Notes: a model not told the origin generated them from the sequence alone. DNA of 64,000 bases from Faeciplasma sp900553675 (GCA_958428235.1 CAUAFG010000001.1:124001-188000), one strand, 5' to 3'. Shown: positions 1-8,691, counted from the first letter of the stretch. Made by a program: numbers and translations.

Positions 1-658
1 CGTTATCTAAAGCCCGCTTGTGGTCCATCGAGCTTACCATCGGGATTACCGTTTTGCCGTCGGTAAAGCTTAAAACCGACACCTCGGGACCTTCCAAAAA
101 CTCTTCAATTACCACCTGATTGCCGCTGTCGCCGAACTTTTTGTCCTGCATGATCTCCTTAACGGCGGCGAGGGCTTCTTCTCTTGTCATGCAGACTATT
201 GCGCCCTTTCCGAGTGCAAGACCGTCAGCCTTTACAACCGTTGGAATAGGTGCGGTTTTCAGGTATTCAAGTGCTTTTTCGGCACTGTTAAAGACCTCGT
301 ATTCAGCCGTGGGGATGCCGTATTTCTTCATCAGGTCCTTGGAAAATACCTTGCTGCCCTCGATTATAGCAGCATTCGCTTTAGGACCAAAGCAGGGTAT
401 TCCCTTGGCTTCGAGAGCGTCCACGCAGCCTAAAACCAGCGGGTCGTCCGGCGCGACTACTGCGTAATCAATCTTATTTTCCACGGCGAACTTAACTATG
501 CCGTCGATATCCTTTGCGCCGATATTAACGCACTCGGCATCGTTCGCGATACCGCCGTTTCCCGGGAGGGCATAAATCTTTTCAACCGTGGGATTTTCAA
601 GGAGCTTTTTTATTATGGCGTGCTCCCTTCCGCCTGAGCCTACAACTAAAAGCTTCAT
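1..658 (-). CDS. purD: Phosphoribosylamine--glycine ligase (GAR synthetase), partial
   Basis: This is the N-terminal 219 residues of GAR synthetase, which joins glycine to phosphoribosylamine with ATP in purine synthesis. The translation begins MKLLVVGSGGREHAI, the typical PurD N-domain, and carries the KADGLALGKG segment of the ATP-grasp domain and an EEFLEGPEVS motif. PurD is usually about 420 residues, so the C-terminal half lies beyond base 1. The start is the ATG at 658, 14 bases after the stop of the preceding transformylase gene. It is the last visible gene of the purine operon. The family is certain; the integrity of the missing part is unknown. Confidence 0.96.
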   Translation of the reverse strand, partial: MKLLVVGSGGREHAIIKKLLENPTVEKIYALPGNGGIANDAECVNIGAKDIDGIVKFAVENKIDYAVVAPDDPLVLGCVDALEAKGIPCFGPKANAAIIEGSKVFSKDLMKKYGIPTAEYEVFNSAEKALEYLKTAPIPTVVKADGLALGKGAIVCMTREEALAAVKEIMQDKKFGDSGNQVVIEEFLEGPEVSVLSFTDGKTVIPMVSSMDHKRALDN

Positions 659-672
659 AGAGTCAACTCCCA

Positions 673-1857
673 TCAATGATGGAACAGGCGCATACCGGTA
701 AACGCCATTACCATGCCGTACTTGTTGCAGCGCTCAATGCAGACATCGTCTCTGATGGATCCGCCCGGCTCGGCAACATAGCTAACGCCGCTTCTGTGCG
801 CTCTTTCAATGTTATCGTCAAACGGGAAGAAAGCGTCGGAGCCGAGCGATACTCCCTTGATGGAGTTGAGATACTCCCTTGCCTCAACGTCGGTGAGCGG
901 CTCGGGCTTGGTTGTAAAGTACTTCTCCCAAACGCCGTCTGCGCATACGTCCTCTTCGTTCTTGTTGATGTAGCCGTCGATAACGTTGTCTCTGTCCGGT
1001 CTGCCTATTGTGGGCTTAAATGGCAGGTTGAGCACCTTGTCGTGCTGGCGCAGGAACCATGTGTCCGCCTTGCCGCCTGCCAAACGTGTGCAGTGGATTC
1101 TTGACTGCTGACCCGCTCCAACGCCGATAGCCTGACCGTCGTAGGCAAAGCAAACCGAGTTGGACTGGGTGTATTTAAGGGTGATGAGCGAGATTATAAG
1201 GTCTCTTACAGCCTCTTCGGGAAGCTCCTTATTGTCGGTTACGATATTTGAAAGAAGCTCGCGGTTGATTTTAAAGTTGTTTCTGCCCTGCTCAAAGGTT
1301 ATGCCAAAGACCTGCTTATGCTCCTGCGGGTCGGGAACGTAATCGGGGTCGATTTTAACTATATTGTAGCTTCCCTTGCGCTTGGATTTAAGAATTTCCA
1401 AAGCCTCGGGCTCGTATCCGGGGGCGATTATGCCGTCTGAAACCTCGCGCTTGATAAGCTTTGCGGTGGTAACGTCGCAGACATCGGACAAAGCTACCCA
1501 GTCGCCAAAGGAGCACATTCTGTCGGTTCCTCTGGCTCTTGCATATGCGCAGGCAAGGGGCGAATCGTCCAGTCCATCAATATCGTCGACAAAGCAAGCC
1601 TTTTTAAGCTTGTCCGAAAGCGGGATTCCTACCGCCGCGGAGGTGGGGCTTACGTGCTTAAAGGAGGTTACAGCAGGAAGTCCCAAAGCTTCCTTAAGCT
1701 CCTTAACAAGCTGCCACGAATTGAAAGCGTCTAAAAAGTTGATGTAGCCGGGTCTGCCGTTTAAAATCTCAATGGGAAGCTCGCTTCCGTCGTGCATGTA
1801 GATTTTAGAGGGCTTCTGGTTGGGGTTGCAGCCGTATTTGAGTTCAAATTCTTTCAT
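673..1857 (-). CDS. purH: Stand-alone AICAR transformylase (PurH C-terminal domain only)
   Basis: The 394-residue protein matches the AICAR formyltransferase half of PurH and transfers a formyl group from 10-formyl-THF to AICAR to give FAICAR. The KHVSPTSAAVG segment corresponds to the conserved Lys-His active-site stretch, and the SDAFFPFDDNIERA and EPGGSIRDD motifs near the C-terminus are typical of the family. Bifunctional PurH is about 510-530 residues with an N-terminal MGS-like cyclohydrolase domain, which is absent here. The cyclohydrolase step is supplied by the PurO-type gene immediately upstream, 17 bases away. The start ATG at 1857 has a GGAGG site. This is a split arrangement rather than a truncation, because the domain boundary is clean. 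Confidence 0.93.
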   Translation of the reverse strand: MKEFELKYGCNPNQKPSKIYMHDGSELPIEILNGRPGYINFLDAFNSWQLVKELKEALGLPAVTSFKHVSPTSAAVGIPLSDKLKKACFVDDIDGLDDSPLACAYARARGTDRMCSFGDWVALSDVCDVTTAKLIKREVSDGIIAPGYEPEALEILKSKRKGSYNIVKIDPDYVPDPQEHKQVFGITFEQGRNNFKINRELLSNIVTDNKELPEEAVRDLIISLITLKYTQSNSVCFAYDGQAIGVGAGQQSRIHCTRLAGGKADTWFLRQHDKVLNLPFKPTIGRPDRDNVIDGYINKNEEDVCADGVWEKYFTTKPEPLTDVEAREYLNSIKGVSLGSDAFFPFDDNIERAHRSGVSYVAEPGGSIRDDVCIERCNKYGMVMAFTGMRLFHH

Positions 1858-1874
1858 TGCTTTTTCCTCCGTTA

Positions 1875-2594
1875 TTATTTATTTTTGTTTATAAGCCTTG
1901 TTTCCTCTTTGCCGGTTTCAAGATCGGTGTATATAACGTAAAGAGAAATCTTGTTGTCCTCGTTGAGATTTGTCCAAAGTGTGTCGGTAAATTCGTCGAT
2001 ATCGTTGGGGATTGCAACCCTTTCCGGCTCGCCCTGGAATGTGGGAATGGGGTTGCCGTCGCAGACATAGGTATGAATGAAGTGACCCAAGCCCGCTATA
2101 GGCGAATAGCTGAATGCATAGCGGTTGCAGGCGTTGCCCTCGGGGTCGGCACTCTTTAAAATGCTCATGTCGTACTTGAAATCGCCGCTGTCAAAGGTGA
2201 GCATACCGCTGATTCTGGGGGTGAAGTTGGGCTTGTCCGGCTCAAACTCGCGCGAGGTGAGGGAGCCTGCAAAGCTTAAGCCCGCATTAACGCCGTTGTA
2301 GATGGTGTCGGTCTGGTCGCCGTTGGTGACTATAAGCTTGTTTTTAAGTCTTCTTACAGCGGCATAGATGATAAGGCTGGGATCCTCGACCTTAGAAGCG
2401 TCATACGGCTCGGTGAAGAGGGCGTTATCCCTCTCGACAAAGATTCTGTTGCGGCTGTTTGCACTTCTGCCCATTATAAAGTAGGCGGAAACTGCCTTTT
2501 TGCCGTCGGAGGACTTTCCTATTACTATTCCTCTGCCAACGTAGGTGTTGTCCTTGATAAGCTCGCCGATGTTGTTGATAGCATAAATATCCAT
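1875..2594 (-). CDS. purO: IMP cyclohydrolase, PurO type
   Basis: The 239-residue product resembles the PurO-type (archaeal-style) IMP cyclohydrolase, which closes the ring of FAICAR to form IMP, the last step of the pathway. Family-like segments include the N-terminal TYVGRGIVIG, YFIMGRSANSRNRIF and VTNGDQTDTIY. I chose the ATG at 2594 because AGGAGAGG lies five bases before it; six further in-frame codons upstream have no ribosome site. It sits between purN and the stand-alone transformylase, exactly where the missing half of PurH would be needed. Assignment is by remembered family features, so it is slightly less certain than its neighbours. Confidence 0.88.
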   Translation of the reverse strand: MDIYAINNIGELIKDNTYVGRGIVIGKSSDGKKAVSAYFIMGRSANSRNRIFVERDNALFTEPYDASKVEDPSLIIYAAVRRLKNKLIVTNGDQTDTIYNGVNAGLSFAGSLTSREFEPDKPNFTPRISGMLTFDSGDFKYDMSILKSADPEGNACNRYAFSYSPIAGLGHFIHTYVCDGNPIPTFQGEPERVAIPNDIDEFTDTLWTNLNEDNKISLYVIYTDLETGKEETRLINKNK

Positions 2595-2615
2595 AATAAC
2601 CTCTCCTGTCAAAAA

Positions 2616-3224
2616 TTATTCGTTGATAATCTGCGCGCAGACCTTCTCCGCCGACGCGGGAAGTATCTTCCACTCCGCAAGCTTCATAACCCGCTTTTGC
2701 AGGGTCTCGGGGGTGTCGTCCTCGCGGATGTTTACCGCCTTCTGCATGATGATTTCGCCGCCGTCCGGAATTTCGTTTACAAAGTGAACCGTTGCGCCGG
2801 TTACCTTTACTCCCTTTTGCAAAGCCGCCTCGTGAACCTTAAGTCCATAAAATCCCGCTCCGCAGAAGGACGGAATCAGCGACGGGTGAATGTTGATTAT
2901 CCTTTTGGGGTATCTCGATGTAAAGTCGGCGGAAAGAATAGATAAGAACCCTGCAAGGATGATAAGGTCTATGCCCTCGCTGTCTAAAAGGCTGATAATT
3001 TTCTGCTCGAAAGCCTCCTGCGAGCCAAGCTCTTTTTTAAGGACTGTTTCGGCGCGTATTCCCGCCTTTTTCGCCCTTTCCAGTGCATATGCTCCCGCCT
3101 TGTTGGAGATTACAAGAGCTATCTTGCCGCTTTTAAGCTCGCCCTTGGCTTCGGCGTTTATCAGCGCCTGCAAATTTGTTCCTCCGCCGGACACCAAAAC
3201 CGCAATTTTAGCTGTTTTTTTCAT
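2616..3224 (-). CDS. purN: Phosphoribosylglycinamide formyltransferase (GAR transformylase)
   Basis: The 202-residue protein transfers the formyl group of 10-formyl-THF to GAR. It begins with the KIAVLVSGGGTNLQALI nucleotide-binding segment. It contains IINIHPSLIPSF with the catalytic Asn and His, and TVHFVNEIPDGGEIIMQ, which holds the downstream Asp region of the active site (here in an IPDGG context). The length is normal for PurN. It lies 21 bases upstream of purO and 40 bases downstream of purM, in one transcription unit. Nothing suggests damage. Confidence 0.96.
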   Translation of the reverse strand: MKKTAKIAVLVSGGGTNLQALINAEAKGELKSGKIALVISNKAGAYALERAKKAGIRAETVLKKELGSQEAFEQKIISLLDSEGIDLIILAGFLSILSADFTSRYPKRIINIHPSLIPSFCGAGFYGLKVHEAALQKGVKVTGATVHFVNEIPDGGEIIMQKAVNIREDDTPETLQKRVMKLAEWKILPASAEKVCAQIINE

Positions 3225-3264
3225 GTGATAACCGTCCTTTCCGCGCGTCCTTATTCAAAGCTGT

Positions 3265-4308
3265 TTATTCAAGAGTAATCTTAACATCAGACTTGATTAT
3301 CGAACCTACCACATATGCCTGCTCGCCGTTGGATTTAAGTATCTCAATCGCTCTGTCCGCGTCCTCGGGAGCAACTACTATGCTCATTCCAACGCCCATG
3401 TTGAAGGTGTTGAACATATCGCGCTCACTGATTCCGCCACGCTCGGCTATCAGCTTGAATATGGGCAGAACCTTAACATCCGACTTGGCTATCTTTGCTC
3501 CCAAGCCGTCAGGAATGCTTCTCGGAATGTTTTCATAGAAGCCGCCGCCGGTGATGTGGGAGATTCCCTTAACCTTAACGCTCTTTAAAAGCTCCATAAC
3601 CGGCTTTACATATATCTTGGTGGGTGTAAGAAGCGTATCGCCGATGGATTTTCCACCCAAGACATCCAAAGGAGTCTTGATATCGGAATTTTCAACGTCA
3701 AACACCTTTCTTACCAAAGAGAAACCGTTGGAGTGAACGCCGCTTGAGGGCAGAGCAATGATAACATCACCCTCGCGCATGGTTTTATTGTCTATAATCT
3801 TGTCCTTGTCGACAACGCCAACGCTGAAGCCGGCAAGGTCGTATTCGTCTATGGGGTAGAAGCCGGGCATTTCGGCAGTCTCTCCGCCGATAAGAGCAGC
3901 GTCAGACTGAACGCAGCCGTCGCACACGCCCTTGACTATATCTGCAATCTTTTCGGGATAGTTCTTTCCGCAGGCGATATAATCGAGGAAGAACAGCGGC
4001 TTAGCTCCGCAGCAGATGATATCGTTTACGCACATTGCAACGCAGTCGATACCCACGGTGTCGTGCTTGTCCATCAGAAATGCTATTTTCAGCTTGGTTC
4101 CAACGCCGTCGGTTCCGCTTACTAAAACAGGCTTTTTAATGCCTTCAAGGTCAAGCTCGAACAGTCCGCCGAAGCCGCCGACATCAGAGCATACGCCCGC
4201 AGTCATGGTCTTGGCAATATGCTTTTTCATCAGCTCGACTGCCTTGTAGCCGGCGGTTATATCCACGCCCGCGGCTGCATAGCTCTCGGATTTTGAGATT
4301 TCATTCAT
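3265..4308 (-). CDS. purM: Phosphoribosylformylglycinamidine cyclo-ligase (AIR synthetase)
   Basis: The 347-residue enzyme closes FGAM to AIR with ATP. It carries the PurM/ThiL-type motifs SGTDGVGTKLKIA and GGETAEMPG, and the GGGFYENIPR segment of the C-terminal domain. Two in-frame ATGs lie near the start. I prefer the one at 4308 because AAAGG is only one base before the ATG at 4320, and MNEISKSESYAAAGVDI matches usual PurM N-termini. The protein is of normal length. A gap of about 90 bases separates it from the PurF-like gene upstream; it holds no clear terminator. Confidence 0.95.
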   Translation of the reverse strand: MNEISKSESYAAAGVDITAGYKAVELMKKHIAKTMTAGVCSDVGGFGGLFELDLEGIKKPVLVSGTDGVGTKLKIAFLMDKHDTVGIDCVAMCVNDIICCGAKPLFFLDYIACGKNYPEKIADIVKGVCDGCVQSDAALIGGETAEMPGFYPIDEYDLAGFSVGVVDKDKIIDNKTMREGDVIIALPSSGVHSNGFSLVRKVFDVENSDIKTPLDVLGGKSIGDTLLTPTKIYVKPVMELLKSVKVKGISHITGGGFYENIPRSIPDGLGAKIAKSDVKVLPIFKLIAERGGISERDMFNTFNMGVGMSIVVAPEDADRAIEILKSNGEQAYVVGSIIKSDVKITLE

Positions 4309-4400
4309 TAATTGTCTCATCCTTTCTTTTTTCTTTGAAAGACAACAGCGCGAAAACTATATTATCTATAATTCTCACGCTTTTGTAGTTATAAATCGGT

Positions 4401-5822
4401 CTATTCTTTGCCGTTCCAGCAATACGTGCATATATCGTCGGGGCTTATGCCGATAGCCTCGCACAGACCGTCGAGCGTCTGAAACTCCAATGAATCAAAA
4501 TGGAGTTTAGAGCAGATAGCCATTCGCATAGCCTTGCCGCGCTCGGTTGAAGCGTCGCTGTATTCGTCTAAATGCTTCATGCCTTCTTCGCCCTCTAATT
4601 CCATGATGGTGGCGCGGGTAATAAGCTCCATCTCGCTGGTGGAGCGCGAAAATGCCAGATACTTGCAGCCGTACATAATCGGAGGACACGCCGAGCGCAT
4701 ATGAACGCTCTTGGCACCGTTCTCGGACAGAAACTCAACCGTTTCGCGGAGCTGGGTTCCTCTTACTATCGAGTCGTCCACAAACAGCAGGTTTTTATCC
4801 CTGATAAGGTCGTGAACAGGTATCTGCTTCATCTTGGCAACCTTGTTTCTGTCCTGCTGGTTGGAGGGCATAAAGCTGCGGGGCCATGTGGGGGTGTACT
4901 TGATAAACGGTCTTGCAAACGGCACTCCCGACTTGATGGAATATCCGATTGCATGGGGAGTTCCCGAGTCCGGCACTCCGCAGACGTAGTCGATATCCGG
5001 AAGGCTGCCCGACTCCATGTCGTTCTGCGCCATGATTTCGCCGTTGGCATAGCGCATGGTTTCAACCGTTCTGCACTCGTAAATCGAGGTGGGATAGCCG
5101 TAATACGACCACAGAAACGCACAGATGCGCATTTTCTTTTTGGGAGGCTGCAAAACCTCAACTCCGTCCGGCGACAGCTCAACGATTTCGGCAGGACCAA
5201 ACTCGCGGATGGTCTGATATCCCAGCTTGGTATAGGCGAACGCCTCGAATGAAACGCAATAGCCGTTTTCGCCCTGTCCTATAGATATCGGAAGTCTGCC
5301 AAGATTGTCCCTTGCGGCTATGATATTGCCGTTGTCCTTTAGGATAAGGATGGAAGCCGTGCCCTCAACAGTCTCCTGAACAAAGCTTATACCCTCGGCA
5401 AAGCTGGGTTTTTGGTTGATAAGAGCCGCAACAAGCTCGCAGGAATTGATTTTTCCGCCGGTCATGGCGTTGAAATGCCCGCCCTTGGAGAAGTACTTAT
5501 CCAGAATCTCGTCGGTATTATTGATGATTCCTACTATGCAAATGGCATAGGTGCCCAAAGCGGAGCGGATAAGAAGCGGCGCGGGGTCGGTATCGTTTAT
5601 GCAGCCGATTGCCGCAAAGCCCTTCATCTGCTCGAAGATATGCTCAAACTTTGTACGGAACGGAGAATTTTCTATATTGTGGATGTTGCGCTGAAGACCC
5701 ATTTCGGGGTCGTAGGCGGCGATTCCTCCGCTCTTTGTTCCTAAATGCGAATGATAGTCAACTCCGAAAAACACGTCCGAAATAACGTCGGTTTTTCCGA
5801 CGGCTCCGAAAAATCCGCCCAT
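4401..5822 (-). CDS. purF: PurF-like amidophosphoribosyltransferase without the N-terminal catalytic cysteine
   Basis: The 473-residue protein has the two-domain layout of PurF: an N-terminal Ntn-type glutaminase domain and a C-terminal phosphoribosyltransferase domain with the PRPP motif LLFVDDSIVRGTQ. PurF makes phosphoribosylamine from PRPP and glutamine-derived ammonia. Its nucleophile is normally the cysteine exposed after removal of the initiator Met. Here the protein starts MGGFFGAV. An in-frame TAA three codons upstream shows that no longer form starting with Met-Cys exists. The usual HRGQESAG stretch is also replaced by HSHLGTKSGGIA. The operon position supports the PurF role, but the glutaminase activity is probably absent or altered. 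It may use free ammonia or a partner glutaminase. Confidence 0.88.
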   Translation of the reverse strand: MGGFFGAVGKTDVISDVFFGVDYHSHLGTKSGGIAAYDPEMGLQRNIHNIENSPFRTKFEHIFEQMKGFAAIGCINDTDPAPLLIRSALGTYAICIVGIINNTDEILDKYFSKGGHFNAMTGGKINSCELVAALINQKPSFAEGISFVQETVEGTASILILKDNGNIIAARDNLGRLPISIGQGENGYCVSFEAFAYTKLGYQTIREFGPAEIVELSPDGVEVLQPPKKKMRICAFLWSYYGYPTSIYECRTVETMRYANGEIMAQNDMESGSLPDIDYVCGVPDSGTPHAIGYSIKSGVPFARPFIKYTPTWPRSFMPSNQQDRNKVAKMKQIPVHDLIRDKNLLFVDDSIVRGTQLRETVEFLSENGAKSVHMRSACPPIMYGCKYLAFSRSTSEMELITRATIMELEGEEGMKHLDEYSDASTERGKAMRMAICSKLHFDSLEFQTLDGLCEAIGISPDDICTYCWNGKE

Positions 5823-5853
5823 AAAACTTTATCTGCCTTTCAAATAATATAAA

Positions 5854-6534
5854 TCAAGCGAAGAAGAGCTTGGAAAGAGTCATAGGATCGATATACTTGC
5901 CGTCCTTATAAACTCTCATATTGCCCGAAGCTATCTCGTCGATAAGCATAACCTTGCCGTTGGGATCGTAGCCGAACTCAAACTTGATATCGTAAAGGTC
6001 AAGACCCTTTGCCTTGAGGTCGTCAGCAACTATCTTGGTGATCTGCTGGGTCATTACCTTTATATCGTCGTACTGCTCGGCGGTCATAACGCCAAGAGTG
6101 ATAAGACCGTCCTTAGTTACAAGCGGGTCGCCCTTTTCGTCGTTTTTAAAGGTGGTTTCAACGTATGCGGGAAGGTCTGCGCCCTCTTCGCAATAGTCGC
6201 TGTAGCGGCGGAAGAAGCTTCCAACTGCCTTGTAACGGCAGATGACCTCTAAGCCCTTGCCGAATACCTTTGCAGGAAGAACCTCCATGGTGGTGTCGTC
6301 AAGGTTTGCCTTAACATAGTGGGTTCTGATTCCTGCGGCGTTGATCTTTTCAAAGAAGTAGATGGACATACGCAGGTTAACATCTCCCACGCCCTCGATG
6401 GTAAGTCCTACGGAGTTCTCTCCCGGGTCGAAAACGCCGTCTTTGCCGGTGCAATCGTCCTTGAACTTAAGAAGATAATTTCCGTTTTCGAGTGAATAAA
6501 CGTTTTTGGTTTTGCCTGTGTAAACTAACTGCAT
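5854..6534 (-). CDS. purC: Phosphoribosylaminoimidazole-succinocarboxamide synthase (SAICAR synthetase)
   Basis: The 226-residue enzyme condenses CAIR with aspartate using ATP. Typical SAICAR synthetase segments are present: YTGKTKNVYSLENG at the N-terminus, the FKDDCTGKDGVFDPG stretch, RYKAVGSFFRRY in the middle and LIDEIASGNMRVYKDG near the C-terminus. The length is close to the usual 230-240 residues. It lies 31 bases upstream of purF and 49 bases downstream of purE in the same operon. No abnormality is visible. Confidence 0.96.
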   Translation of the reverse strand: MQLVYTGKTKNVYSLENGNYLLKFKDDCTGKDGVFDPGENSVGLTIEGVGDVNLRMSIYFFEKINAAGIRTHYVKANLDDTTMEVLPAKVFGKGLEVICRYKAVGSFFRRYSDYCEEGADLPAYVETTFKNDEKGDPLVTKDGLITLGVMTAEQYDDIKVMTQQITKIVADDLKAKGLDLYDIKFEFGYDPNGKVMLIDEIASGNMRVYKDGKYIDPMTLSKLFFA

Positions 6535-6583
6535 GATTATACTCTCCTCTAATATATAAAATTTTTATAGACTGAATTATGCT

Positions 6584-7078
6584 TTAAAGACCCAGCTTTG
6601 CCATCACTTCGGAGTCTTTTTTAAGGACGTTTTCCGCGCCCTGCTTTCTGAGCTCTACAAGTCTTTGGTAAAGCTCATCATCCGAAACTGCAAGGATTTC
6701 GGCGCAAAGCAAAGCGGCATTAACACCTCCGTTTATCGCAACGGTTGCAACAGGTATGCCGGAGGGCATCTGAACCGTGGACAAAAGAGCGTCAACACCG
6801 TCTAAAACTGAAGATTTACAGGGTATGCCGATAACCGGAAGCGAGGTGTTTGCCGCAATCGCTCCCGCAAGGTGGGCTGCCATTCCTGCTGCGCATATAA
6901 TAGCCCCGAAGCCGTTTTCACGGGCAGAGCGTGCAAAATCCCGCGCTTCGTCGGGGGTTCTGTGCGCAGAGTAGATATGAACCTCGAAGGGAATTTCAAG
7001 GGATTTAAGGGTATCAACCGTTTTCTGGATAATAGGCAGGTCGCTGTCGCTGCCCATAACTATTCCGATTTTTTTCAT
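6584..7078 (-). CDS. purE: N5-carboxyaminoimidazole ribonucleotide mutase
   Basis: The 164-residue protein has the PurE signature: MGSDSDLPIIQKT near the start, SAHRTPDEARDFA and AAGMAAHLAGAIAANT. It belongs to the class that rearranges N5-CAIR to CAIR (class I length and motif), although no purK lies next to it in this window. It is the first gene of the purine operon. The ATG at 7078 is preceded by GGAAGGAG, and the leader upstream holds a ZTP riboswitch and terminator, so the whole operon probably responds to ZTP/AICAR build-up. Confidence 0.97.
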   Translation of the reverse strand: MKKIGIVMGSDSDLPIIQKTVDTLKSLEIPFEVHIYSAHRTPDEARDFARSARENGFGAIICAAGMAAHLAGAIAANTSLPVIGIPCKSSVLDGVDALLSTVQMPSGIPVATVAINGGVNAALLCAEILAVSDDELYQRLVELRKQGAENVLKKDSEVMAKLGL

Positions 7079-7121
7079 GATATAACTCCTTCCGCTTTAG
7101 CTCATTTAAATTCAATGAAAT

Positions 7122-7173
7122 ACAAAAGGGCGCACCCGTCCTTATCGCAAAGATAGAACCAAGTGTGCCCAGA
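7122..7173 (-). terminator. Riboswitch-controlled intrinsic terminator before purE
   Basis: On the minus strand GGGCACAC can pair with GTGCGCCC (seven of eight pairs), with TTTTGTATTT following. The 5' arm overlaps the conserved CTGGGCA end of the ZTP aptamer. Aptamer folding and terminator folding therefore exclude each other: ligand binding would free the operon from termination. Confidence 0.7.
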
Positions 7174-7287
7174 CGGTCGGCAATAAGCTTGTCCTTAAAT
7201 AGACAAGCCAAGCTTTCTGCTCCCATGCGGTACTCCGCCGACAGCCGCGATTTTTACGCGGGCTGTTTTTTCCGTCAGTCACAGAAA
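7163..7287 (-). promoter_or_regulatory. ZTP (pfl) riboswitch aptamer controlling the purine operon
   Basis: Read on the minus strand, the leader contains the landmark segments of the pfl/ZTP riboswitch in order: TCTGTGACTGACGG, then ACCGCATGGGAGC, then CCGTCTGGGCAC. They are separated by variable stems, one of which pairs CTTGTC with GACAAG. This class senses ZMP/ZTP, which accumulate when 10-formyl-THF limits the AICAR transformylase step. Its place directly ahead of purE and of an operon that encodes that transformylase fits the known role. Recognition is from memory of the consensus, not from a covariance model. Confidence 0.88.
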
Positions 7288-7365
7288 ACAATATTTATTT
7301 TGCACCGAACTCGCATACAACGGCGGCTTTTTTGTCTGCCGTCAGCAGAAAAATAGTTCATTTCA

Positions 7366-7394
7366 AGTATAGCAAATATTTCGATTTTCGTCAA
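7366..7394 (-). promoter_or_regulatory. Sigma-A promoter of the purine operon
   Basis: Minus-strand -35 TTGACG and -10 TATACT are separated by exactly 17 bases. Transcription would begin near 7359 and run through the ZTP aptamer into purE. Confidence 0.85.
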
Positions 7395-7497
7395 GGCTGA
7401 CAAAGAAAAAATACAAACTTTGTCGAGTGTACACAATACGCGGGGCGTTATTTGCCGATTTCTTTGGCAGTAAGCTAAAATCTGTGTTTAGGCGCAA

Positions 7498-7532
7498 AAG
7501 ACAGCCCCGCAGGTTGAAGCTGCGAGGCTGCT
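7498..7532 (-). terminator. Intrinsic terminator after the anti-sigma gene
   Basis: On the minus strand CAGCCTCGCAG pairs with CTGCGGGGCTG with one wobble across a short loop, followed by TCTTTTG. It lies 22 bases past the stop of the anti-sigma gene. Confidence 0.75.
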
Positions 7533-7553
7533 TAGAAATGGATTGGTTATGGA

Positions 7554-8690
7554 TTAATGGGCAAAGTCAAAGCGTGCGTCTCCAACCATTATATAATCTA
7601 TCTGGGCGGTGTCAATGGGGACTTCAAAGCTCAATACCTTTGCATCCAGACCATTTTCCTTGTCTTTGAATCCGCTCATATTGCCCACAATGTGCGAGGT
7701 TTCAAATTCATTGGTGAAAAGATGTTCTGTGAAGACCGTGCCGTCGAGCATATGAAATTCAAGCACGGATTTTAAGTAATATTCAGCCGTGTTCTTTCCT
7801 TCGCCTCCCCAGCCCATGGAGGAATCATATCCGGCGGCGGAAAGCTGCTCCGCATCGGAATAAATTATAAGCTCATAAGCCGACAGCTCGGCGGTGGATT
7901 CTGCGCCCATTACTTTAGCTGTATTCTTGGATTTTATCGACTCCATAATATTTATCTGATTCATAGGCAGCCGCATTTCAACCTCTATGTCCGCAATGGT
8001 TTTATGTACCTTATCTATGCCTTCCATGGCGGCATACCCGAACCGCTGAAGTTTTATAACTATTTCATCCTCGGGGAACTCAAATATATTGTTCCGGTGC
8101 AGAATACCGGTGAATATATCTCCATCGCGTGAAATGGTTCCGCCCTTTCCTCCAGACCACATAAAATTGACGTCTGCCCACTCAAACCTATACTCCTCGC
8201 CCGGTAGTGCATCCTCGGGGAGCTCCTGCGGGATTTCAAGTCCGGCTGCATTAAACTCGTATGTTAAATACAGGCTGCGCTTGGTTGCGGAAACTGCGAT
8301 AATCTTTGCTTCACCGGGTTTCGGCGGAGTGTAGGTGTCAACCGCTCCTGTGGCGTTCACAACACCGTTGACATCATCGCTCTGTGCAGTAGTCGTAACC
8401 TCGTTTGCGTAATCCTCGGGGTTGCGCATTATCGGACCTTCATCGGGAATCTTTAAATATTCGCTAAAATCATCAAAATAATTCCCAAGTGTGCTTATCT
8501 TGCTGATTCCAGCGGCTACCGCAGTTGCCGCCATTGCAAATATCAGCGCCGCGGCTATCAGAATTGTTACCGTTTTTCTTTTATTCATGGAAATCTGTCT
8601 CCTTTCCTGCTCCTTGCTGTCGTTAAGAGCTTCTTCCAAAAACTTTTCGTCCACGGTACCTATAGCCTCTAAAAAAGGATATTTTTTCAT
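7554..8690 (-). CDS. Membrane-anchored putative anti-sigma factor paired with ECF sigma
   Basis: The 378-residue protein has a short cytosolic N-terminus (PFLEAIGTVDEKFLEE), one transmembrane helix at about residues 40-62 (TVTILIAAALIFAMAATAVAAG) and a long extracytoplasmic domain of about 315 residues. I do not recognise a catalytic family in that domain. The gene follows the ECF sigma gene with one base between stop and start. Such neighbours usually hold the sigma factor at the membrane until a signal arrives. The N-terminal FLEAIGTVDE motif recurs as LLQAIGKIDDE in the partner of the second ECF sigma at 23229, which suggests that it is the sigma-binding segment. The anti-sigma role is inferred from context. 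Confidence 0.72.
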   Translation of the reverse strand: MKKYPFLEAIGTVDEKFLEEALNDSKEQERRQISMNKRKTVTILIAAALIFAMAATAVAAGISKISTLGNYFDDFSEYLKIPDEGPIMRNPEDYANEVTTTAQSDDVNGVVNATGAVDTYTPPKPGEAKIIAVSATKRSLYLTYEFNAAGLEIPQELPEDALPGEEYRFEWADVNFMWSGGKGGTISRDGDIFTGILHRNNIFEFPEDEIVIKLQRFGYAAMEGIDKVHKTIADIEVEMRLPMNQINIMESIKSKNTAKVMGAESTAELSAYELIIYSDAEQLSAAGYDSSMGWGGEGKNTAEYYLKSVLEFHMLDGTVFTEHLFTNEFETSHIVGNMSGFKDKENGLDAKVLSFEVPIDTAQIDYIMVGDARFDFAH

Positions 8691-8691
8691 T

